Shown here: positions 8,488-16,017 of the stretch, piece by piece
Layout: each line of letters starts with the position of its first letter
Position numbering within the stretch: position 1 is the first letter of the stretch
DNA from: JBMOUD01 sp049319665
GTDB taxonomy: Bacteria > Pseudomonadota > Gammaproteobacteria > Enterobacterales > Enterobacteriaceae
Direction of reading: 5' to 3'
DNA: 64,000 bases
Assembly: GCF_049319665.1 (NCBI RefSeq)
Contig: NZ_JBMOUD010000007.1
Location: forward strand, 124,001 to 188,000
Notes under the pieces: model-generated
Databases searched by the model: none
What the model saw: the letters and a program-made list of their open reading frames with translations, nothing else
What the model was told of the DNA's origin: nothing
Position numbers and translations under genes: made by a program

Positions 8488-8583
8488 TCGCTAGCCTGCG
8501 CGGCACAAGAGCGCGATATAGAGAAATCGGAAGATGTCGCGCAAGAATTTCTGAAAGAAAAAGGCTTGGTGAAATCCTCATGA
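8488..8583 (+). pseudogene. C-terminal stump of a lost gene, possibly an ABC-transporter solute-binding protein
   Basis: A 31-codon open stretch ends in ...EDVAQEFLKEKGLVKSS with a TGA that overlaps the ATG of the next gene (ATGA). An in-frame stop lies directly upstream and there is no start codon with a ribosome-binding site, so this is a remnant. The amphipathic ending resembles the last helix of OpuAC-like quaternary-amine binding proteins (…A.xFLKExGL), but so short a piece cannot be assigned firmly. The ATGA overlap shows that the following ammonia-lyase-like gene was once translated in coupling with it. Confidence 0.5.
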
Positions 8584-10112
8584 GTAGCGCTTCTTTTATA
8601 TTGGGTGACCAGCCGCTCGGCGTCACCCAGCTTGCCACGCTGGCGCGGGCTAAGTCCGGCCACGTGGAGTTTGCAGAGCAAACTAAGCAACACATTATCC
8701 GTGCTAACGATTTTTTATTGCATAGCCAAGCGGCGGGCACGCCGATTTATGGCCTGACCACCGGTCTGGGTGCTGCCGTTGATACACCAACTAGCTTGCA
8801 AACTCTTACTGCAACCGAGATTCAACGTCGTATTCCCCGAGGGCGAGCCGTTGGCGTGGGGCATGCTGCCAATACAGAACAGGTGCGCGCCATGATGCTG
8901 GCCCGTCTGTCCGGTATTGCTGTGGGCCATTCCGGTATCTCGTTGGCCACCGCCGAAACCTTGTTGGCGCTGTTTAATGCCGGTATCCATCCTCACGTAC
9001 CGTTAATCGGTTCAATCAGCGAAGCCGATCTGGCGCCGCTGGCACACATCGCGCTGGCAGTCATCGGCGAAGGTGATGCCCAATATCAAGGCGAGCAACG
9101 TGCCGTGGCAGAACTGCTGGCCTCGTTGGGTATTCGCCCAGCGGAACTCTCAGGCAAAGATGGCTTAGCACTGGTGGTATCCAATGCCGCCACCGTTGGT
9201 CTTACTGCGCTGCTGCTAGATGATATGGCGCGGGTATTCAGCGCCCAAAGTGCGGCTATCGCTCTCAGTTTTGAAGGTTTTGTCGCTAATATTTCCCCGC
9301 TCTCACCTTTAGCTGCCCGCCTGCGCCCGGCACCGGGACAACAAGAAGCTGCCACATTGCTTAATACTTTGCTCGCCGGCGGCAGCCTGGGCGAACCGGG
9401 TAAAGCGCGTCGTCTGCAAGATCCATTGAGTTTTCGCAATATCGCTTCAGTACTTGGCTGTGTACAACAGGCGCTGGCTGGTGCTTTTAGAGCAACGGAG
9501 CTGGAGCTTAATAGCAGCGATGACAATCCTGCGGTACTGGCGGAAGAACAGATCATTCTGGCCAACGCCAATTTTGACGCTACGCACCTTACATTGGCGT
9601 TGGAACTGCTGGGCTTGGCCCTGAGTCGACTGGCGGCCACCAGTGGCGAACGGCTGATGAAGTTGATGTCACCTGGCACCAGCGAGTTACCACGCTTTTT
9701 AGTCTCCGGCAACGCGCAGTCTGGCTTTGGGCCGCTGCAAAAAACCATTGCCGCACTGGTGGCGGATATTCAACAACAGGCCCAACCGCTGGCAGCGGTC
9801 AGCATGCCGGTAGCCGATCGTATTGAAGATTACGCCGCTCAAACCATGGCGGTTGTGCACAAACTGCAGCGTCTGCTGGATAGCTGGCGTTTACTGGTTG
9901 CCATTGAGCTGTTAGTCGCGGCACAGGCTATCGATCTGCGTAGTGACCTGTCTCTCGGCGTTGGCAGCCAGGCTATTTACCACCAAGTCCGCCAGCGGGT
10001 AGCACGACTGGATGAGGATCGCAGCAGCACGGAAGATATCTACCGGCTGGTAGCGTTAATTGAGCAAGAAGATTTAGTGCCACAGAGTCGACTTTTGTTA
10101 GAGAGAGGCTAG
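8580..10112 (+). CDS. Aromatic amino acid lyase (HutH/PAL) family protein lacking the MIO triad
   Basis: The 510-residue protein has the overall HAL/PAL fold signatures: IYGLTTGLGA near the N-terminus (normally supplying a catalytic Tyr), DLAPLAHIAL, ELNSSDDNPAVL and a helical C-terminus. Active family members make the MIO electrophile from an Ala-Ser-Gly triad in GSVGASGDLAPL. Here the segment reads GSISEADLAPL, one residue shorter and without Ala-Ser-Gly. It therefore cannot form MIO in the usual way, and ammonia-lyase activity should not be assumed. It overlaps a gene stump upstream and is followed after 76 bases by an ornithine-cyclodeaminase-like gene in the same direction, suggesting a joint role in amino-acid or imine metabolism (inference). 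The ATG start is fixed by the ATGA overlap. Confidence 0.8.
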   Translation: MSSASFILGDQPLGVTQLATLARAKSGHVEFAEQTKQHIIRANDFLLHSQAAGTPIYGLTTGLGAAVDTPTSLQTLTATEIQRRIPRGRAVGVGHAANTEQVRAMMLARLSGIAVGHSGISLATAETLLALFNAGIHPHVPLIGSISEADLAPLAHIALAVIGEGDAQYQGEQRAVAELLASLGIRPAELSGKDGLALVVSNAATVGLTALLLDDMARVFSAQSAAIALSFEGFVANISPLSPLAARLRPAPGQQEAATLLNTLLAGGSLGEPGKARRLQDPLSFRNIASVLGCVQQALAGAFRATELELNSSDDNPAVLAEEQIILANANFDATHLTLALELLGLALSRLAATSGERLMKLMSPGTSELPRFLVSGNAQSGFGPLQKTIAALVADIQQQAQPLAAVSMPVADRIEDYAAQTMAVVHKLQRLLDSWRLLVAIELLVAAQAIDLRSDLSLGVGSQAIYHQVRQRVARLDEDRSSTEDIYRLVALIEQEDLVPQSRLLLERG

Positions 10113-10188
10113 TTCGCAGCAAGGTATTCTGCGCGACATCCCACATTTTGCCAGCAGCGTCCTCGCGCTGCCGTAACCGGAGATAACC

Positions 10189-11193
10189 ATGAGCGATCCA
10201 ATTATGATCACCTGGCTTAATGGGCCAGACGTTAAAGCGCTTGAATTAACCAATGATGAAATTCTGGCGGCAGTAGAAATGGGGTTACAAGCACAAGGCC
10301 AGGGCAAAGCCGTGATCGAACCTCGTGTTCATCTGATCCCCGATCCGGCGTTTAACGGCCATTTTAACGTGTTGCGCGGCTATATTGAGTCTATCAATCT
10401 GGCGGGCGTTAAAGTGGTTGGCGATTACGTTAATAACTACCAACAAAACCTGCCCTCGGAAATGGCGCTGCTAAACCTGTTTGATCCCCGTACCGGCAAA
10501 CCCGTGGCAATACTCGATGCCGCAGGCATTACCGATATGCGCACCGGTGCCGTGACCGCGCTGGGGGCAAAATATCTGGCGAAAAAAGACAGCAAGGTAC
10601 TGGGCCATATCGGCGCACGTGGCACCGCTTACTGGAACGTTCGTCTGCTGGATCACCTGTTTGATTTTGATGAAATTCGCATTCACTCACGCCGCCCGGA
10701 AAGTCGTCAGGCCTTTGCCGAACGATTGGAACAGGCTTTGAGCAAACCGGTGACGATTACCGATGACTGGGAAAGCTGCGTACGCGATGCCGATATTGTG
10801 GTCGAAGCCTCGCGTCTTAATCAGCCTGAGCCGCTGTTGAAAACCGAGTGGATTAAGCCCGGAGCCTTAGTGGTACCTTACGGCACCATGAGCGCCGTTG
10901 AGCTGTCGCTGACCGATATTATGGACAAAATGGTGGTTGACGATTGGGGACAATGCAAAGGCGGTATGTTTGGTTCGCTACGTGCGCATGTTGAAGCCGG
11001 AAAATTGAGTGAACAGACGCTGCATGCTGAGCTGGGGCAAATTGTTGCCCAAGGTAAAGTCGGACGTGAAAACGACGATGAAACCATTTTGTTCTGGCAT
11101 CGTGGATTGTCGCTGAGCGATATCGCCTTAGGACACGCCATGCTGGAGAAGGCGAAAACCCTCGGACTCGGCCAACAGCTGCGCTATGCCTGA
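10189..11193 (+). CDS. Ornithine cyclodeaminase / mu-crystallin family protein
   Basis: This 334-residue protein has the family segment ITDMRTGAVTALGAKYLA and a Rossmann-type nucleotide-binding stretch (VLGHIGARGTAYWNVRLL, about residues 140-157). Family members are NAD(P)-dependent enzymes that convert ornithine to proline, reduce cyclic imines or dehydrogenate amino acids. The nucleotide loop is GARGTA, not the commoner GxGxQA, and the later region VVPYGTMSAVELS differs from true ornithine cyclodeaminase, so the substrate is unknown. The ATG at 10189 has a GGAG ribosome-binding site. It probably forms an operon with the lyase-like gene upstream. Confidence 0.8.
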   Translation: MSDPIMITWLNGPDVKALELTNDEILAAVEMGLQAQGQGKAVIEPRVHLIPDPAFNGHFNVLRGYIESINLAGVKVVGDYVNNYQQNLPSEMALLNLFDPRTGKPVAILDAAGITDMRTGAVTALGAKYLAKKDSKVLGHIGARGTAYWNVRLLDHLFDFDEIRIHSRRPESRQAFAERLEQALSKPVTITDDWESCVRDADIVVEASRLNQPEPLLKTEWIKPGALVVPYGTMSAVELSLTDIMDKMVVDDWGQCKGGMFGSLRAHVEAGKLSEQTLHAELGQIVAQGKVGRENDDETILFWHRGLSLSDIALGHAMLEKAKTLGLGQQLRYA

Positions 11194-11330
11194 TAACTGA
11201 CTTTATCAGTCGCCTGGCCGGAGTAACCCGCAGTTTGTGTTTGCACTTCACTGAACGCTGAGGAATATTACTAACGACAGACTTCAGCGTTTATCTATCG
11301 GCTTCATTGGGCGTTTTACAGGACACAGAT

Positions 11331-11639
11331 ATGGCAACACTTCCAACGGTGACCATCACCTATTGCTCGCAATGCAACTGGCTGTTGCGTGCGGGCTGGA
11401 TGGCACAAGAGTTATTGAGTTCATTTAGCACCGATCTTGCGGCAGTCACTCTCGTGCCGGGCACCGGCGGGATTTATCAGATTAGCGTGGATGGGCAGCT
11501 CATTTGGGATCGCAAAACTGATGGCGGCTTCCCTGACGCCGCGGTGCTCAAACAGCGACTGCGTGATATCTGCTTCCCAGATCGATCTTTAGGGCATATC
11601 GATAAGGCAAAGAGTAACCCAGAAACGCCTTCGGCCTAA
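11331..11639 (+). CDS. SelT/SelW/SelH-family (Rdx) thioredoxin-like protein
   Basis: From the ATG at 11331 the protein has 102 residues, with AGGA seven bases upstream. It begins with beta-strand VTITYCSQCNWLLRAGWMAQEL, where the CxxC (CSQC) is the redox motif occupied by U or C in SelW-type proteins, and has the family's second half GGIYQISVDGQLIWDRKTDGGFPD. These small proteins have a thioredoxin-like fold and are thought to be redox proteins; the exact partner is unknown. An in-frame TTG further upstream is less likely to be the start. It lies 137 bases after the cyclodeaminase-like gene and is convergent with the phosphopantetheinyl transferase gene. Confidence 0.85.
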   Translation: MATLPTVTITYCSQCNWLLRAGWMAQELLSSFSTDLAAVTLVPGTGGIYQISVDGQLIWDRKTDGGFPDAAVLKQRLRDICFPDRSLGHIDKAKSNPETPSA

Positions 11640-11659
11640 GATCCTATCCCATTATCAAC

Positions 11660-11697
11660 ATCAACAACATCCCATCAAAATTCAGGCTGTTGTTGAT
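11660..11697. terminator. Hairpin between convergent genes, possible bidirectional terminator
   Basis: ATCAACAACA pairs with TGTTGTTGAT across an 18-base loop, between the convergent SelW-like and phosphopantetheinyl transferase genes. There is no strong T-tract on either side, so termination is plausible but not certain. Confidence 0.5.
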
Positions 11698-11748
11698 ATT
11701 ATCGCGCCAAAAAATCACCGAAAATCACTGTTAATAACGCCTTCTCAC

Positions 11749-12459
11749 TTACCAAAAAATAGCGGTAAAAACTTTCTGACTATCGCGCTCAAATATCCCT
11801 TCAAACTGAGTGCCTATTGGTAAGTCAGGGGCCAGTTCTTCGACGAGCTCGATAGTAAAACGGTTTGTTATAATATCTATTTTATTTATTGCCGCGGCTT
11901 TGAAATCAAAATAGCGGCCGACATGAGGATGCAACGCTTTATATAGACTTTCCTTTGCGGAAAAAATAAGGGTCAATATCTCAGCGTCGAGCGCAATATT
12001 TTCTCCTGTAAAATAAAATTCAGAATGAGTTAATACGCTATTAATAATTTTTCCGGCAGTTTCTGCGTCAATAAAACGTTCGACGTCGATACCCACACCT
12101 TTTATGACATTTTTATTTCCAACGGCACAAACAACAAAGCCTTCGGAGTGACTGATAGAGCCAATGAAAGTATCAGGCCATAACGGCGCACGATGAGCCC
12201 CGACATCAACGCTAGCGTTACCTGCCCCTAACTGCGTCAGCGCCTGATGTGCCAAATACCGCCCTGCAACAAACTCTGCCTTACGTTTTACCACTGCGCG
12301 TTCAAGATATTTATCGAACCTGCCACCAAATAAACGGCTCGTATCGGCATCCGTATACTGTTGATCATTGTAGTGACATTGATAACAAACACCTGAAAAA
12401 CCTGATATTTCCTTTTCAGACAGTTGGCTAACAAATCGAGGAGCGAAACTATTCAACAT
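11749..12459 (-). CDS. EntD/Sfp-type 4'-phosphopantetheinyl transferase
   Basis: The protein contains the ordered motifs of EntD-like enzymes: a basic RKAEFVAGRYLA region, GSISHSEG, the Mg-binding GVGIDVERF, and FSAKESLYKA. It transfers phosphopantetheine from CoA to the conserved serine of carrier proteins, and is presumably what activates the PCPs and ACPs of the adjacent NRPS/PKS cluster. The ATG at 12459 gives 236 residues with GGAG 12 bases upstream. A TTG six codons earlier is an alternative start. The gene marks the left border of the cluster and is transcribed separately from it, divergent from the MATE exporter. No enterobactin genes are present, which supports a dedicated role in this pathway (inference). 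Confidence 0.93.
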   Translation of the reverse strand: MLNSFAPRFVSQLSEKEISGFSGVCYQCHYNDQQYTDADTSRLFGGRFDKYLERAVVKRKAEFVAGRYLAHQALTQLGAGNASVDVGAHRAPLWPDTFIGSISHSEGFVVCAVGNKNVIKGVGIDVERFIDAETAGKIINSVLTHSEFYFTGENIALDAEILTLIFSAKESLYKALHPHVGRYFDFKAAAINKIDIITNRFTIELVEELAPDLPIGTQFEGIFERDSQKVFTAIFW

Positions 12460-12639
12460 ATAATTATTTGACTCCAACTTATTAGTTTTAAATCTGCGCC
12501 CTTTTTTAGGAACGGTTTTATCTTGTCAATGATATCTCAAGACAATGTGAGACGCTTAACAAAACCAGATAGCATTTCAGGCCCGTTTTAATGTTACACC
12601 AATAATATTTTCTATTTAACTCTTGCTAATTCTCTAAAT

Positions 12640-12870
12640 TTGAAAAATGAGAATGGGTTAATTTCTTATAACAAAATATTTGCAGAATATTCTTATAACG
12701 ATTCAATTATCACTAGACCAAAAAATATAATACTAGATAATATACTGGAAATAATTGGAGCAGTATCAGAGCAGGGAGTTCATCCCGAATCACTTACTTG
12801 TGCAAGTGATTCGGCGGGAGCTTCTTGCGTAGCCTATACCGCTGCAAATATTTATACCCAATATCGATAA
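12640..12870 (+). CDS. Hypothetical small protein upstream of the MATE exporter
   Basis: A 76-codon frame starts at a TTG (KNENGLISYNKIF) and ends SCVAYTAANIYTQYR, with two cysteines in the last third. I recognise no family. Its DNA is strikingly AT-rich compared with both neighbours, and its ribosome-binding site is weak. A perfect 11-base inverted repeat lies inside the frame. It ends 24 bases before the MATE start, so it could be a small exported peptide, a leader peptide controlling the exporter, or a chance open frame. The preceding 180 bases (12460-12639) hold only AT-rich promoter-like DNA between divergent genes. Confidence 0.35.
   Translation: MKNENGLISYNKIFAEYSYNDSIITRPKNIILDNILEIIGAVSEQGVHPESLTCASDSAGASCVAYTAANIYTQYR
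12785..12814. repeat. Perfect 11-bp inverted repeat upstream of the MATE gene
   Basis: CCGAATCACTT and AAGTGATTCGG flank the 8-base loop ACTTGTGC, 80 bases before the exporter's start codon. It could be a regulator-binding site or an mRNA stem controlling exporter expression. No T-tract follows, so it is not a typical terminator. Confidence 0.65.
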
Positions 12871-12894
12871 CCATTTATGTAAAGGGATCACCTC

Positions 12895-14301
12895 TTGTCT
12901 TCTATAACTTCGGGTAACGCACCTAATGCACTGCTGGAAGGATCGATACTGCGTTCGTTGCTAAGCATTGCTATACCCGTGATCTTATCTAACCTTTTGC
13001 AGTCTGGGTATATCACTGTGGATGCGTTCTGGGTTGGGCGCGTAGGAAGCACAGCGGTCGCGGCAATCGCCGTCAGTCAGCCCATCTTCTTTCTGGCCTT
13101 CGCACTAGGTATTGCTTTAAATGTGGCCGGCTCAATGTTAGTGGCACAATTTGTCGGCGCAGGAAAACATCGCGACGCCAGCACTATTGCTTCACAAGTG
13201 CTCATTCTGGCGCTGATATTTGCTCTGCCTATTACATTGCTAGGTGAGATATTCGCCCCCTGGATGCTACATATGTTGGGTACTCAGGCCGATGTTTTCC
13301 CTTCTGCGCTGAAATTTCTGCGAGTCATTCTTGGCGGCATCATATTCACTTTTGGTTTTGCCATGCTGCAATCGCTAATGCGTGCCGCAGGCGAAGTGCG
13401 TATCCCGCTTTTTATCACCGCAGGTACGCTACTCCTCAATGCGATTATTGACCCGATCTTCATCTTTGGCTGGGGCGTGATCCCGGCATTTGGTGTTGAA
13501 GGCGCGGCCATTGCCACAGTGACAAACCAATGTCTTGCCATGCTGGTCGGGTTTATGGTTCTACGTTCTGGACGTATTGGGATCTCTATTAATTTCTCGG
13601 AAATGAAACCACGTTGGGATACCGCAAAGCGCGCCATGCAACTCGGATTCCCGGCCTCTATTGAGTTGTGTTCTTATGCGTTAAGTGCCAGTGGAATGAT
13701 GTTTCTGGTTACGGCCGTGGGCACCGTGGCGACCGCGGCTTTCGGTGTGGTCAACAACGTGAATGCGCTGGTCATCGTCCCGGCAATTGGCATGTCGATG
13801 GCAACTGCTACGCTCGTTGGACAAAATATCGGGGCAGGACAATTTGATCGCGCTCGGTCAATTGCTCGTTTAAGCGCGCTCATTTCGTTCTTAGGGCTAA
13901 GCGTTATCGGCCTGTTAGGGTTCATATTTGCCCCAAACATTATTGCGATATTTACGCCTGACCAACCACGCATTATCGAATACGGTGCGCAGTTCTTGTA
14001 CATCATGGCACCAAGTTATGGGTTGATTGGTTTACATATGGCACTGAGCGGTGCGTTCCGCGCATCGGGTCGAACCATGACGACCATGACACTGGCGCTG
14101 ATCGCTCAATGGTTGGTTCAGTTGCCTTTAGCTTGGGCGCTATACAATCATACTTCACTTGGAATATCAGGGCTTTGGTGGGCTTACCCACTGACCAACT
14201 TGTTCACGGCCGCCATGACAATGATATTGTTCGCTCGAATTAACTGGCAGCGTACAAGGTTGATTGGGCCGCAAGGGGCTGCGCAGGAAAGTGCCGCCTG
14301 A
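12895..14301 (+). CDS. MATE-family multidrug/natural-product exporter
   Basis: The 468-residue protein is hydrophobic throughout, with about twelve membrane segments in two similar halves, as in MATE (MatE/DinF-type) cation-coupled exporters. Typical stretches are SGYITVDAFWVGRVG near residue 40, AQFVGAGKHRDASTIA, and GQNIGAGQFDRARSIA in the second half, the paired signature of the two repeats. The start is a TTG preceded by GGGA seven bases upstream. Its place between the phosphopantetheinyl transferase and the cluster's tailoring genes makes it the likely exporter or self-protection pump for the cluster product (inference). It is the only cluster-adjacent large gene on the plus strand and is convergent with the MaoC gene. 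Confidence 0.9.
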   Translation: MSSITSGNAPNALLEGSILRSLLSIAIPVILSNLLQSGYITVDAFWVGRVGSTAVAAIAVSQPIFFLAFALGIALNVAGSMLVAQFVGAGKHRDASTIASQVLILALIFALPITLLGEIFAPWMLHMLGTQADVFPSALKFLRVILGGIIFTFGFAMLQSLMRAAGEVRIPLFITAGTLLLNAIIDPIFIFGWGVIPAFGVEGAAIATVTNQCLAMLVGFMVLRSGRIGISINFSEMKPRWDTAKRAMQLGFPASIELCSYALSASGMMFLVTAVGTVATAAFGVVNNVNALVIVPAIGMSMATATLVGQNIGAGQFDRARSIARLSALISFLGLSVIGLLGFIFAPNIIAIFTPDQPRIIEYGAQFLYIMAPSYGLIGLHMALSGAFRASGRTMTTMTLALIAQWLVQLPLAWALYNHTSLGISGLWWAYPLTNLFTAAMTMILFARINWQRTRLIGPQGAAQESAA

Positions 14302-14314
14302 TACTGCAGTCATC

Positions 14315-14348
14315 ACCTCGGCGCTGATGTAAACATCAGTGCCGAGGT
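14315..14348 (+). terminator. Hairpin just after the MATE gene
   Basis: ACCTCGGCGCTGATGT pairs with ACATCAGTGCCGAGGT with one mismatch and a two-base loop. It lies 14 bases after the stop. It lacks a T-tract but is long and stable. Confidence 0.65.
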
Positions 14349-14476
14349 AGTCATTAGTATGCCAACATCATGTTCATTCGGTCGCTTATCACTAAACGGC
14401 AATATTTCAGCGTTGGCGAACGCGCCCGGCAGGTTTTTTCAGGCGAAAGAAGTTTCGACTTAAGCAATAAAATAAT

Positions 14477-14508
14477 AACGGCCAGATAGATTTCTATTTG
14501 GCCGTTTT
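14477..14508. terminator. Bidirectional terminator between convergent MATE and MaoC genes
   Basis: AACGGCCA(G)ATAG / CTAT(T)TGGCCGTT with TTTT on the plus-strand side and a T/A-rich tract on the minus-strand side. It can end both the MATE transcript and the minus-strand biosynthetic operon. The rest of 14302-14582 shows no gene. Confidence 0.75.
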
Positions 14509-14582
14509 CATTTATCACGGTACTGCGTTCGATTAAGCGGAAATATATTTTGGTCGATATATTTCCGCTAAGCGATCGTCTC

Positions 14583-15107
14583 TTATCTTAAAATAAGTAA
14601 CTTACCGAGCAACTCCTGACGCATTCTATTATCTTGCGCGAAGGTACAGATATGAATTCTCACCAGCGCTCTATCCGGTTTTGACGGAGAGGTAGTTATT
14701 TCGGTGATCTTGGCTTTGATACGCAATATATCGCCTGGGCGCGTAGGTCGCGGCCAGCTGATTTTCTCAACGCCAGTACCGATAATACCATTCGCCAAAG
14801 GCAAGCTTTTTACCAGCAGGTTCATAGTGATCCCTACCGTATGCCAACCGCTGGCGGCCAGGCCTCGGAAGATAGAATCTTTGGCCAGGTCATCGTCCAT
14901 GTGGAAGGACTGAGGATCATATTTTGTCGAAAATTCGGTTATTTCATCTGCACTGACGTAATAGTCAGAGCTATGAAATACCTGACCCACTTCAAGGTCA
15001 TCCAAATGCAATTTGGATGGTGTCATAGTCGTCACCAGGCTTCCTTCAAAGTGGTTATCAGCGCTACTCGAAGAATCGTTTGCAGCATTTTCTACATGCA
15101 TGTTCAC
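14583..15107 (-). CDS. MaoC-like (R)-specific enoyl-thioester hydratase/dehydratase
   Basis: The protein has a single hot-dog domain with the MaoC/R-hydratase signature YDPQSFHMDDDLAKDSIF followed by GLAASGWHT. The Asp and His of DPQ..H are the usual catalytic pair. Enzymes of this family hydrate trans-2-enoyl thioesters or run the reverse dehydration. Here it may act in trans on polyketide intermediates, for example where a PKS dehydratase is degenerate, or supply a beta-hydroxy acyl unit (inference). I prefer the GTG at 15107, which has GGGG six bases upstream; an ATG two codons later is also possible. It is the last gene of the minus-strand biosynthetic operon. Confidence 0.85.
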   Translation of the reverse strand: MNMHVENAANDSSSSADNHFEGSLVTTMTPSKLHLDDLEVGQVFHSSDYYVSADEITEFSTKYDPQSFHMDDDLAKDSIFRGLAASGWHTVGITMNLLVKSLPLANGIIGTGVEKISWPRPTRPGDILRIKAKITEITTSPSKPDRALVRIHICTFAQDNRMRQELLGKLLILR

Positions 15108-15218
15108 GATCAACCCCTTATCAATATAAATATATCCTCCGGCTGGTAACACCTTGGTTTCCCAGATGTTCAGTGTGTTCCCTACACAGCCGTCAGGTAA
15201 AATTAGAGACTCAATAGT

Positions 15219-15926
15219 CTATGAAAAGGCCATCCAACCAGCCTTAGACTGGCCACGCCTCATACGAAATTTTGCAAATACTTCTGCGCTGTTAAACGAC
15301 AAATAGACGTTGTACTGAAAGAGCTGCTCAAACGTTAAACCCGGCGGCTGCACATAGCTGTGTCCAGGGTAAATTCGCACCCCTCCAGGTAGAATCGCCT
15401 TCAGGCGTTCGACACTTGAAAATAGGTTCACAGCAGCAGCGTCATCGGGACACAATCCGCATCCTTCAATAAACAGCGTATCGCCGGTAAATACGTGCTG
15501 ATCTATCCAATAGCACGTGCTTCCTAACGTATGTCCTGGCGTGATTATCGGACGGATAAGCATGCCAGCGGCTTCCCAAGAGCACTCCTCAAAGGTACGT
15601 AATGCGGGAATACTAAAACCTGAAGACTCCGCTTCTTTACGCGATATCCACACCGGGCAACCATGTCGGCTTGCCAACGTATCGGCAAGATCAATATGGT
15701 CAGCATGGGCATGGGTAATCAGTATTCCCACCAATTCAGCGTTGGCATCACTCAACGCTTTTTCTACTGTGTCCAGTTCCCATGCGGGATCAATAAGTAA
15801 TGCCTGGCCCGTGCGGCGGTTAAGCACCATATAATTATTATTAATGAAGCGGCCACGGCTCACTTTTAACGCCGTCACCGCGACATCTTCTGACGAGATC
15901 GCATACTCTAACGCCGACGGCATCAT
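15219..15926 (-). CDS. Metallo-beta-lactamase-fold hydrolase (BaeB/PksB or glyoxalase-II-like)
   Basis: This 235-residue protein has the full metal-binding set of the MBL superfamily: THAHADH, TPGHTLGST, FTGDTLFIEGCG and a C-terminal YPGHSYV. Stand-alone MBL proteins of this type are common in trans-AT polyketide clusters (PksB, BaeB), where they behave as thioesterases for stalled acyl-ACPs. That editing role is the most likely here, though a product-specific hydrolysis is possible. The start ATG has AGGAG upstream, and a second ATG follows immediately. It lies between the glycosyltransferase and the MaoC gene in the same direction. Confidence 0.85.
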   Translation of the reverse strand: MMPSALEYAISSEDVAVTALKVSRGRFINNNYMVLNRRTGQALLIDPAWELDTVEKALSDANAELVGILITHAHADHIDLADTLASRHGCPVWISRKEAESSGFSIPALRTFEECSWEAAGMLIRPIITPGHTLGSTCYWIDQHVFTGDTLFIEGCGLCPDDAAAVNLFSSVERLKAILPGGVRIYPGHSYVQPPGLTFEQLFQYNVYLSFNSAEVFAKFRMRRGQSKAGWMAFS

Positions 15927-16017
15927 CCTCTTCTCCTGTCTGATTGCACTCGCACCGACCCATCAGTAGCAAGGGACTCCTGTTGCCTGTTGTGCAGTAA
16001 AACCAGCGCCTTGTGTG

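Noticed and set aside
15219..15926. MBL protein as a quorum-quenching lactonase
   Set aside because: The HxHxDH motif is shared by the whole superfamily. The trans-AT cluster context favours a BaeB/PksB-like thioesterase.
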